From contig VLTN01000001.1 of the NCBI GenBank assembly GCA_008330645.1, positions 1,302,001 through 1,366,000 on the forward strand: a stretch of 64,000 bases of DNA. The letters are read 5' to 3'. The position numbers and the translations under genes are program-made. This DNA is from Cafeteria roenbergensis. Taxonomy: Eukaryota > Sar > Bigyra > Bicosoecida > Cafeteriaceae. Shown here in pieces: positions 56,621-64,000 of the stretch (the stretch's first letter is position 1; each line of letters opens with the position of its first letter). Below the pieces are notes generated by a model. The model had not been told where the DNA came from. It did not search any database and saw only the letters and a list, made by a program, of their open reading frames with translations.

Positions 56621-57493
56621 ATGGCAGCAGCGCTGCAGACGGCTGCGCCGACTTCCGTGCAGTCGCCGGGCGCCAAACAGGCCGCTGCAGACGCGGAGGA
56701 CATCCGTGTAATGCGGGACGCCATCGAGGAAGCAAAGAAGGCGCTGTCTCGCCGGGAAGTGCCCGTTGGCTGCATCATCGTGGACGAGACGGGGGCCGTC
56801 GTCTGCAAAAAGCGGAACCGGCCCAACGAGACTTACAACGCCACTGCGCACGCGGAGATGCTGGCGGTTGATGAGATGGTCAGAGGGAGTGCTAGTCGCG
56901 AGGCTGCCAGGCAGCTCTTCGCCCGCTGCACGCTGTACGTGACCGTGGAGCCTTGTGTCATGTGCGCTGCAGCGCTCGCCCGGGTTGGGATGGGGCGAGT
57001 GGTCTTCGGAGCGTCCAACGACAAGTTCGGCGGGTGCGGGACTGCAGTGGACGTTGCCTCCGGCCGCCACTGCCCGGGCTCAGCCCGGCACCACGGCCTG
57101 GCCTGCACCGGCGGGCTGCTTCAGGACGAGGCCGTGGACCTTTTGCGCCAGTTCTACTCACGAGGCAACGTCCGCGCCCCAAGGCCGCAGCGCCCCGTGC
57201 CGCCCGAGTGGAGGGCTGCGTCGCTGGCCCGCGCGCCTCCTCGCAACAAGGGCAGGCCGGCGAAGCGCTCCAGGACACCCGGCGACGACCCGGACCCCGC
57301 CGCCTCTCCGGAAGTCGCGGCCACGCCGGCCGCGGCGCCGGCGACGGCAGCAGCGGCCGAGCAGACTCCTTCGCCCGTCGATGGGGCCCTCGAGGCCGAG
57401 GCTGAGGCAGCTCCCGCGCCCAGCCCGCTGGCGGCCGACGTCGCCTCAGGCGGGGAGGTTGCCACCAAGAGGCAGCGGCGCGCCGCCACGTAG
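56621..57493 (+). CDS. ADAT2: tRNA-specific adenosine deaminase subunit, ADAT2-like
   Basis: An intronless 290-aa protein. The ATG at 56621 (MAAALQTAAPTSVQSPG) was chosen because the deaminase domain begins soon after, at RVMRDAIEEAKKALSRREVPVGCIIVD. The zinc/catalytic signature is complete: HAEM (~75), with the catalytic Glu, and PCVMCAAAL (~110), followed by VVFGASNDKFGGCGTAVDV, which is typical of ADAT2/TadA. It deaminates adenosine 34 to inosine in tRNA anticodons, normally as a heterodimer with ADAT3, which is not in this window. About 100 residues of Pro/Ala-rich sequence follow, ending in a basic stretch (KRQRRAAT) that may be a nuclear localisation signal. This tail is not usual for ADAT2. 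Confidence 0.92.
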   Translation: MAAALQTAAPTSVQSPGAKQAAADAEDIRVMRDAIEEAKKALSRREVPVGCIIVDETGAVVCKKRNRPNETYNATAHAEMLAVDEMVRGSASREAARQLFARCTLYVTVEPCVMCAAALARVGMGRVVFGASNDKFGGCGTAVDVASGRHCPGSARHHGLACTGGLLQDEAVDLLRQFYSRGNVRAPRPQRPVPPEWRAASLARAPPRNKGRPAKRSRTPGDDPDPAASPEVAATPAAAPATAAAAEQTPSPVDGALEAEAEAAPAPSPLAADVASGGEVATKRQRRAAT

Positions 57494-57734
57494 CAACGCC
57501 GACCCCCCTCCCCCCTCCTCTCTACGATCCTCCGCGCACTCGCCCCCAGCGCCCTCCGCCCGCCGCCCTCGTCCCTTTCCCGCTGGGCCGCGGCGGCACG
57601 AGTGCCCGTCTGCGCCTGCTCTGCCAGCGGGCGGCGCTTCTAATGCAGTCGCCCGTTCGACGAGCGCCGCTCGCCGCTCGCCACTCACACACGCACGCTC
57701 GAACCGCCTCCTCACTCTCGCGCTGGCAAACTCG

Positions 57735-60195
57735 CTACGCCTCTACTGGCAGGATTTCATCCCAGCTGCGCGGCCTGATCGTCGCGTCCGCTGCCGAGAG
57801 ACCCTCCAGTCTGGCCGCGACGGCGCGAGCCGCGCAGCCGGACGGCGACCCCAGGAAGACGAGGCAAACCCCCGCGGCGACGGTCACATCGGCCAGAGCC
57901 TCGTCCACAGCATCGCACCCGTCTGCCCTAAGAGCGACACGCCCGCCGCTTGCGGCAGCTGCCTGCAGCCGCGCCAGCAGGTCAGTCGCGCTGGCAGGAG
58001 CAGCGGCGCCTCCGACGTCAACACAAGCGCACAGGGCCCCGCGACGAGAGGGCGCCCCGTCCTCCGCCTCCCCCGCCCCCTCCTCCTCGCCCGCCGCGCC
58101 GACGGCCAGCGCGGGCGCGCCGCTCATGCCCAGGGCGGGGAGCAGCTTGGCTGCTTGGGCCGCCTCGTCGCCGTCGCCGTCCGTGAAGGCGTCCCCCAGC
58201 GCCACGACAGGGAGCGCCCGCGCAGCACGCAGGAGCAGCCGGCGGAGCCCCTCGCTGCCGACCACCTCTCGCATGGCCCGCCGCGCCTCGCCCTCCTCCA
58301 CCCCGACGCGCGCGCCGGCGCCGCCCGTCGGCCCCGCCGCGGCGTTGATGTCGTACTGAAGCGGCCCGTCCGTGTCGGCGGACTCGTCGTCGAGCTCGTC
58401 TGCTGGAGCCTCCGCCTCGGGCTCGGCCTTTGCACCCTTCTTCCCCGCTGACTTGCCGCTCTTGGCCGCCGCCTTCTTCTTCCCGCCCTTGGCGTCGCTG
58501 GCCGCAGCAGCGGCGGCGGCCCGGGCCTCCTCCTCGGCCTGCAGGGCTTCCCGCGACACCGCCCACTCGCTTGCTCCAGCGAGCAGCGACACTTTCAAGG
58601 CAGAACCGGCCGGCCCCGCCCCCCCAGCCACCCGCAGCGCCTGCTGCAGCAGCCAGCAGCCGCGCATCGCCCGCTTGCGGGCAGCTGCGCCCGGGCCAGA
58701 CTCCGCAACGTCAGGAAGGGACGCAAACGCGCCAGCGGACTCGCGAACCACCGCCGCAGCCCTCGCCGCCGCCTCCGAGAGGTCGGAGCCGCCTGTCTGG
58801 CTGCAGGCCAGCTCAGCGGCGGCCGCCGCTCCGCGAAGCAAGGCGGCCTCACTCAAGGAGGGGCACATGGCCCCGCCCGCGCCAGCGACCCACTGAACTC
58901 CGAGTGAAGCCACGATTGAGGCCAGGGCCGCTGCCACGCGGTCCGCCGCGGCTTGCGCCTCGGCTGGGCGGGCGGCCCACACGGTTGCTGCTGACGAAGC
59001 TGCTGAGCCAGCTGCAGCGGCCTCGGCGCCGTCCTCCGCCTCCTTTCCCTCGTCGGACCCTGCCTCTGCCGGCTCGGGGGGCAGCGAGTGCACCGGGATG
59101 ATGCCAAGCGACGCGAACGGCATCACGTGCCTGTCCGCGGCCAATCGCCCCGCAGCGGCTGCGTCCCCGGCTGCGCCTCCTCCCAGCAGTGCGGCAAGTG
59201 CATCAGTCGCGCCCGCCGGTGGAGGCGCGGCGGGGCCAGACACTGCGTCCCAGGCAGCAGCGGCGCGGCGTCCTCCGGCCAGCGCCTGGAACGACAGCGC
59301 CGGCAGCCGCAGCGCCCGGGCAGCAGCCGGCGCACCCTCCATCGCCTCCGCTGCAGGCCCCGCCTCCCCTGGCGCCTGCGTCCGCGCCTCCACGAGCAGC
59401 TGCAGCGGGCTCCTCCTGCCAACGGCCGCTAGGGCCCGGAGCGACGCGAAGGAGGCCGCCAGCCGAACGGCGCGGTGCACTGGCGGGGCCCCAGCTTCGC
59501 TTTCAGCGTCCAGCCCGGTAAGGGCGTCGTCCGCCTGGGCCGCCGTACCACAGACAAGCAGTGACCCGCCGGAGGCGCCTCCGACCCCGGCGCCTGCTCC
59601 CTCGCGCGAGGCAGGCGCTTCTAGAGCTTCCTGCAGACGCTTGGCGCACTGTGCTGCGTAAGCCACGAGGGGGGACGCCTGGGCTGCTCCAGGGAGTGCT
59701 GCGGCAGCTGCTGCAGCCGCTTGAAGCAGCTCGGAGTCCTCTCCTTGGACAGAGCAGGCCGCGCCGGCGAATTCACCGTAGTGGTTCACAAGGGTCACCC
59801 GCACGACGTGCGTGCCTGTGCGCTGACTTGCGATAACAACTCGCACTGCAAGCCCAGTCCTTGCTGCTGACTGGCGACTGCGGAACGGCAACGGGCAGGG
59901 CCAGCGAACGGCAGCCAAGTGCGGTGAGGGCTCCGCAACGCCGCCGCAGGCCGAGCAGCTCCGGAGCGAGGAGACGAGGCGACAACCCATCCGCGTGAGC
60001 GCACCTCAGGACGCCCTCCAGTGCCTGCATAGGCTCCTCTGGGCGAATCTGCACAACCTCGTTAACGGCGTCCTGCAATCGCTTGTCGAGTCGGTGCTTC
60101 TTCACATACGCCTCAACGGCCGCACGAGAGGCAGTGCGAGCTTGCTGCCGCTCCAGCTCCTGCTGCACGAGGGCCTGGGCGTGGGAGGCCTGCAT
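57735..60195 (-). CDS. Enolase-4-like protein with N-terminal docking domain
   Basis: Two exons, 60005..60195 and 57735..59877, with a 127-bp intron (GTGCGC...TCCGCAG) joined as EGVL-SRQSAARTG; 777 aa. Residues ~28-63 (VEAYVKKHRLDKRLQDAVN..RPEEPMQALEGVL) look like a RIIa/Dpy-30-type dimerisation-docking helix pair. It is followed by a segment (RVVIASQRTGTHVVRVTLVN) resembling the enolase N-terminal domain. This order is that of ENO4, the enolase-like protein of sperm and cilia. The rest is Ala-rich with several inserts, including a Lys/Ala/Glu linker near GGKKKAAAKSGK. The classical enolase active-site motifs were not seen, so it is probably a structural, non-catalytic relative. The family assignment is an inference from domain order and is moderately uncertain. 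Confidence 0.6.
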
Positions 60196-60434
60196 TCTGG
60201 TGCAGGTGCGCGCCGCGGTGGCGGCTGCATGGGTCAGGCGGGCAGAGCACCGGGCTCTCGTCCATCACAGGAGGGCGAAGGCGCCAGCCACCGTGGACAA
60301 TGGCATGCACTCGACGAGCAAAGAGTGTCTGCCACATACAACCTCAGAGAGCTTGGTGAAGGCAGGTCAGCGTCTGCCTGAATGCTATGCGTCAGATGCC
60401 GAGTATGCAAAATTTTCCTCCTCCGTCAGCATCA

Positions 60435-60507
60435 GCTGTCCTAGCTCAATCGGTAGAGCGTTCGCTTGAAGCGCGAAAGGCACACGGATCGAAACCGTGG
60501 GACGGCA
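60435..60507 (+). tRNA. tRNA-Phe (GAA)
   Basis: A 73-nt cloverleaf: acceptor GCTGTCC/GGACGGC (one G-U pair), D-stem GCTC/GAGC, anticodon stem TTCGC/GCGAA with loop TTGAAGC (anticodon GAA), T-stem CACGG/CCGTG, discriminator A. No intron and no encoded CCA, as expected in a eukaryote. The A-box and B-box (GGATCGAAACC) are present. A T5 run follows at 60512. Confidence 0.95.
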
Positions 60508-60516
60508 CTCCTTTTT
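60508..60516 (+). terminator. Pol III terminator of tRNA-Phe copy 1
   Basis: A CTCC spacer followed by TTTTT immediately downstream of the tRNA. The same arrangement follows the other two copies. Confidence 0.8.
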
Positions 60517-60731
60517 CTTTTTTGTTCTCCTACATGTGGTGCGCGTCTCATAGGCAAGGAGTTGCTAGACTGCGCCTTTGGTCCAAAGTTTTCAGGCCAC
60601 AAGAGAGTGGATTAGAGGCAAGCAAAGCTCGTTGCAACATTCCGTCCATAAGCCGCGGCTGAGCGCCTGCGGGTGGCACGCGTGGCAGCGCGAACCTGGC
60701 TGGAGCAGCCAACATGGAGCCAAGAACAATT

Positions 60732-60740
60732 AAAAAGGAG
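60732..60740 (-). terminator. Pol III terminator of tRNA-Phe copy 2
   Basis: On the minus strand CTCC is followed by TTTTT directly after the tRNA end. Confidence 0.8.
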
Positions 60741-60813
60741 TGCCGTCCCACGGTTTCGATCCGTGTGCCTTTCGCGCTTCAAGCGAACGCTCTACCGATT
60801 GAGCTAGGACAGC
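60741..60813 (-). tRNA. tRNA-Phe (GAA)
   Basis: Identical in sequence to the copy at 60435..60507 but on the minus strand, convergent with it. It has the same cloverleaf, anticodon GAA, discriminator A and upstream TGCAAAATTTTCC block. Confidence 0.95.
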
Positions 60814-61075
60814 TGATGCTGACGGGGGGGAAAATTTTGCACAAACAGACTAACACTTACATTCAAGCTGGCTGCGCTGCACAATCCGCATCGGCATCGT
60901 GCAAGCGGCTCGGGGCCGAAACAAAGACGCTCCCACAGGAGCCACGCACATGTGGACACCAGAGGCGGTAGCGAACGAGTGCATAAGGAGGACGAAGCAG
61001 GCGAGGGGGTCGGGTGTTTGGTCGAAGCGTCCTGAGAGTTTCCAATGTCAAAATTCGATCCGGCCGCTCACAACA

Positions 61076-61148
61076 GCTGTCCTAGCTCAATCGGTAGAGC
61101 GTTCGCTTGAAGCGCGAAAGGCACACGGATCGAAACCGTGGGACGGCA
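61076..61148 (+). tRNA. tRNA-Phe (GAA)
   Basis: A third identical tRNA-Phe sequence, plus strand. Its upstream flank differs from the other two, apart from a short CAAAATT and the last bases before the gene. Its terminator is CTCCGTTTTT. Confidence 0.95.
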
Positions 61149-61158
61149 CTCCGTTTTT
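61149..61158 (+). terminator. Pol III terminator of tRNA-Phe copy 3
   Basis: CTCCG followed by TTTTT immediately after the tRNA. Confidence 0.75.
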
Positions 61159-61327
61159 GGCTTCGTCGGGTTGTAGCCTCAGAATGGCTTTGTGCGATAG
61201 CGGCCGGCCCTGCTTGCGAGGGTGGTGCAGCCGAGGTGCAAGGCATGGCGGACCTGGTGCATCACTCGTCAGGGAGCAAAGTTCCTCCGCTCACGAAGGC
61301 CCCAGATGGAACGGCACTCACAACTTG

Positions 61328-64000
61328 TCACCCGCTCGCCAATGCTGCGCAGCTCGGCCCAGGGCGCGAAGGCAGAAAGCCGAGCACTGCACTGACGAAC
61401 GACTCCGCCACAAGGCGAGACCCAGCCATCGAGACCAGCGCACACCCATGAGAGGCCGCCCAGGCCGCAAGCCAGCCAGCCCGCTCGTCCGCCCGCGGGT
61501 CGTTCACCAGCTTCGACTCTCCAGCTTGCAGGGACGCGAGAGTGCCCTTGCGGGGAGGCGATTCCTGTTCTGGCGCCCTCGCCGTCGTTGTGGCGTCGCG
61601 CCTCCGACGGAGGCTGGCGAGCAGGGTCTCTGTCCCGAACCGGCCGGGCGCCGGCATCCGCCCAACAGCGGCCAGTTGTGCAAGGGAGGCGTTTCCGCCA
61701 GCCCACGCCAGCGGCCCCGTTGGGAGCAGCGAGGCAAAGGCCCCACCCTCGCCGGGGGCAAGGCCCAAGAACGCCTTGCCCGTGGCCGACGCTTGCGCAC
61801 CGCGCCAGAATGGCTCGGCAGCGGAGCAGTTGAGCGCTCCAGACGGCAAGTCTCCGTCCCATGTGGCCGCCAACACGCCAAGCACGACGAGAGCGTGTGT
61901 CGGAGCGGCCCCCGCCGCAGCTCGCCACAGCCGACGAAGAGGCGAAGCTGGACCGCACGTGCCCACCAGAGCCTGGTCTGCTGCTGACTGGGCTGCCTCG
62001 CCATCCGGAGGTCCTGCCGCGGCGCTTCTGGCCTCTCTTTGCAGCTCGTCCTGTTGCAACTCCGTCGCTCGCTGCAGCTCGGCCAGCGCGGAGCGCACCG
62101 TGCAGTCTCCACCGCTCGTGGACGCGACAGCGCACCGGCCGAGCCACAGCCTCGCCCCGGACCTTGCCATCCGCCGCGTGGTGCGCCCGACAGGCGCAAC
62201 GCCGGCATCCTCCCAGTGAAGCTCCGCATCGGGCACATACGTCAAGAGCCGATCGTGCTCCCAAGCGGCACTCCTGGCAGCAGCCACCGACCCCAGCGAG
62301 GCGGCCAGCTCGAGCCAGGCCATGCGGTCCCTGCCTCTGGCCCCGAGCCGGGTTTTGGAGGTCGCCCTCGCCGCCTCGGCCGCTGCACCCCGCTGCAGAG
62401 CGGGCAAGGCCAGGCGCACGCCCGAAGCGCACGACTGGGCGAGGGGAACCTCCGCGGCACGAACCCCTGCTGCGTCTAGCTCCGCCCGTTGCCGCACCCG
62501 CCGTCGCTCGTTCCGGGGCATGCCCTCCGCGGCTGCAAGGTGGGGAGGCACTGTGGCGTCACGCGTCCAAAACGGGTCCAGATCTGGCTCTCGTGGCGGC
62601 TGCCCGAACTCTGGCCGACGGCGGCTGCCCCATCGAGCGGCTCGGGAACTGGAGTGCGCGTCTTGGACGACGCCAGTGCTAGGCTCCGGCGAGTCCGCAA
62701 GGGCCGCTTGAGGTGCCGCAGCGCGCAGCAGTGGCGCCAGCGGATCGGCCAGCGGTTCGACTCGGGCCACCGCTCCCAGTGGCCCGGAGAGGAGCGACGC
62801 CCGCCACGCGACGCGGCGCCGCTCTCTGCCAGCGACGGCGATCCAGCCGGCCAGGGTGCCGAGCGCGCCTGCCAGGCTTGCTGCAGCTTCGGAGCGAGCG
62901 GCGCTGCTGCCCCTGCCAACCGTCGCTGCCGCTGTGGCGACTTGTGCCGCCTGGAACTTGCTCGCTTTGATGCCAAGCTGACCGAGCCTGACACCTGCGC
63001 TGAGTCGAACCATCGCCTCCACGTCGCCCTCTTGAGCAGCCCGAGTGAGCGCCGCTCTCACCGCGGACGCGTTAGGGATGCGCTCACCTGCTGCCGCCGC
63101 GTTGTACGCGCGATCCGCGAGCGCCAGGTCGGCCATCGCCGAGCCAGCCGCCGCCGCGTCGCCCATGGTCCGCCAACCGTCGCGCCCGCGGACCACCATC
63201 TCGCCGGCAAGCTGGAGCCTGGCCACGCGCAGCAGGGCGTCTGCCTGCCCCCGTGCGGCCGCTTTCCATAGCATCGCTCGAGGCTTCCGCGCGGCGGCCG
63301 GGCCGCCGGCCGCCTCCTCCTCTTCCTCTTCCTCCTTCCCCGCTTGCCACAGCCGCAGGGCCAGCTCGCGAGCCGCCCAGCCGCTCCCCTGCTTCGCGCG
63401 CAGCCACAGCACGCCCTCCTCCGCCCGGTGGAGTCGTCCCTCGGCGTCAACGTCTGCCAGAGATGCCAGCCACTGCCGCAGCCCGGTCCACCACCTTGCC
63501 TCCTCCGTGCTTCCGTCGTCAGCAGCCCAGTGGGATGGGGCAGCCTCCTCCACTGCGCTCTGGCCCTCGCTCGCAAGCTCCCTCTCGTCTCTGTCCCATG
63601 CGCTCCGGGGCCGCGCCGCCTCCTGCTTGAGCGCTGCCAGGGCGGCAGCCAGCGACGCCGCGCACCCCGGGCCCCGGACAACAGCCTCCGCATCGCGATC
63701 CAAATCGCGGCCAGCCGCTGCCGCCTGCGCTGTGGCGTCGAGCCACACAGAGCCGTCTGCTGCCTGCAGTGAGCGCCGCGCCGCTGCTCGCGCTTCGGAG
63801 GAGTGCCCGCTGTGCGATCCGCGCCGAGACGGGGGCAGCAGCTCCGGAACAGGCTCTGAGAAGGACGATGCCGGCCAGGTGCCCCACAGCTCCTCCAGGG
63901 GAGGTGCTGCCAGACCGGTCGCACTGTCCCATCCCCCCAGTGCCTGCGCTGCGGCCGGGAGACTCGCCAGGCGCCCCGCGCCGATGCGACGCAGCGCCGC
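61328..64000 (-). CDS. Sel1-like repeat protein, N-terminus off right edge
   Basis: The frame is open from the right edge to a TGA at 61328, giving about 890 visible residues, so the start lies outside the window. The first visible third has helical repeats with the Sel1/TPR-like spacing of Ala, Gly and Leu (LRAKQGSGWAARELALRLW, MLWKAAARGQADALLRVARL, DAAAAGSAMADLALADRAY, LTRAAQEGDVEAMVRL). Such repeats typically act as protein-interaction scaffolds. Later parts include basic disordered sequence, another helical repeat-like stretch (MAWLELAASLGSVAAARSA), and a C-terminal hydrophobic stretch ending LPSRPGPSCAALASG. I cannot say whether the protein has a signal peptide because the start is missing. 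Confidence 0.65.
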   Translation of the reverse strand, partial: AALRRIGAGRLASLPAAAQALGGWDSATGLAAPPLEELWGTWPASSFSEPVPELLPPSRRGSHSGHSSEARAAARRSLQAADGSVWLDATAQAAAAGRDLDRDAEAVVRGPGCAASLAAALAALKQEAARPRSAWDRDERELASEGQSAVEEAAPSHWAADDGSTEEARWWTGLRQWLASLADVDAEGRLHRAEEGVLWLRAKQGSGWAARELALRLWQAGKEEEEEEEAAGGPAAARKPRAMLWKAAARGQADALLRVARLQLAGEMVVRGRDGWRTMGDAAAAGSAMADLALADRAYNAAAAGERIPNASAVRAALTRAAQEGDVEAMVRLSAGVRLGQLGIKASKFQAAQVATAAATVGRGSSAARSEAAASLAGALGTLAGWIAVAGRERRRVAWRASLLSGPLGAVARVEPLADPLAPLLRAAAPQAALADSPEPSTGVVQDAHSSSRAARWGSRRRPEFGQPPREPDLDPFWTRDATVPPHLAAAEGMPRNERRRVRQRAELDAAGVRAAEVPLAQSCASGVRLALPALQRGAAAEAARATSKTRLGARGRDRMAWLELAASLGSVAAARSAAWEHDRLLTYVPDAELHWEDAGVAPVGRTTRRMARSGARLWLGRCAVASTSGGDCTVRSALAELQRATELQQDELQREARSAAAGPPDGEAAQSAADQALVGTCGPASPLRRLWRAAAGAAPTHALVVLGVLAATWDGDLPSGALNCSAAEPFWRGAQASATGKAFLGLAPGEGGAFASLLPTGPLAWAGGNASLAQLAAVGRMPAPGRFGTETLLASLRRRRDATTTARAPEQESPPRKGTLASLQAGESKLVNDPRADERAGWLAAWAASHGCALVSMAGSRLVAESFVSAVLGFLPSRPGPSCAALASG

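Larger units (their letters stand above)
60406..60841. repeat. Inverted repeat carrying two tRNA-Phe genes
   Basis: The left arm (60406..60516) and the right arm (60732..60841, reverse complement) each contain a full tRNA-Phe gene, the upstream block TGCAAAATTTTCC..GTCAGCATCA and the downstream CTCCTTTTT terminator. The arms are about 110 bp and the unique spacer about 215 bp. The homology extends beyond the tRNA itself, so the arms arose by duplication with inversion. The third tRNA copy at 61076 lacks most of this upstream block. Confidence 0.9.

Noticed and set aside
60508-60740. Possible mobile element between the inverted tRNA copies
   Set aside because: The spacer has no transposase-like frame or target-site duplication, and the arms are explained by the tRNA duplication itself.

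Overview
The window is about 64 kb of very GC-rich nuclear DNA from a unicellular eukaryote. It is not bacterial: it has spliceosomal introns (about 100-600 bp, donors mostly GTGAG, acceptors C/T-GCAG), Pol III-type tRNA genes with T-run terminators, a cytosolic EEVD-ending HSP70, a DDX3/Ded1 helicase, tubulin cofactor C, phosducin-like protein, a mitochondrial carrier and ADAT2. The plant-type ATP-PFK, the hybrid histidine kinase, the surface proteins with RCC1/IPT repeats and the flagellum-linked factors fit a flagellated protist. A heterotrophic stramenopile such as a bicosoecid, or an apusozoan-like flagellate, is my guess and is not proven by the sequence.

Layout. 0-2.1 kb: the 5' part of a large unrecognised minus-strand protein. 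3.5-6.2 kb: a secreted-type temptin domain fused to a ferric-reductase/NADPH-oxidase core. 6.4-10.9 kb: a divergent pair, phosducin-like protein and a mitochondrial circularly permuted GTPase of the YqeH/NOA1 family. 12.1-16.2 kb: a multi-TM hybrid histidine kinase. 16.6-18.4 kb: phosphofructokinase. 19.6-22.2 kb: DDX3-like helicase. 22.4-23.9 kb: glutamate/aspartate-type mitochondrial carrier. 24.4-56.3 kb: an unbroken run of eight minus-strand genes: METTL18, a 978-aa orphan, HSP70 copy A, a type II membrane orphan, TBCC, HSP70 copy B, a 3,682-aa RCC1/IPT/multi-TM surface protein, and a PH-PH-charged helix-Rubicon-homology protein. 56.6-60.2 kb: ADAT2 and an enolase-4-like protein. 60.4-61.1 kb: three identical tRNA-Phe(GAA) genes, two of them in an inverted repeat. 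61.3 kb to the right edge: a Sel1-like protein lacking its N-terminus.

Three things stand out. First, a 2.74-kb direct duplication carries two almost identical HSP70 genes, each interrupted by one different small indel; similar single slips occur in the histidine kinase and in the charged-repeat gene. Either the assembly keeps long-read indel errors or several genes are really damaged. Second, nearly every intron lies close to the 5' end of its gene, in places leaving first exons of only 13-51 nt. Third, several domain combinations are unusual: temptin plus ferric reductase; two PH domains, a very long charged helix and a Rubicon-homology zinc domain; and RCC1 propellers, IPT array and C-terminal membrane bundle.

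No prokaryotic features, CRISPR, rRNA, or recognisable viral or transposable elements were seen. Exon structures were worked out by eye from splice consensus and phase, without transcripts.
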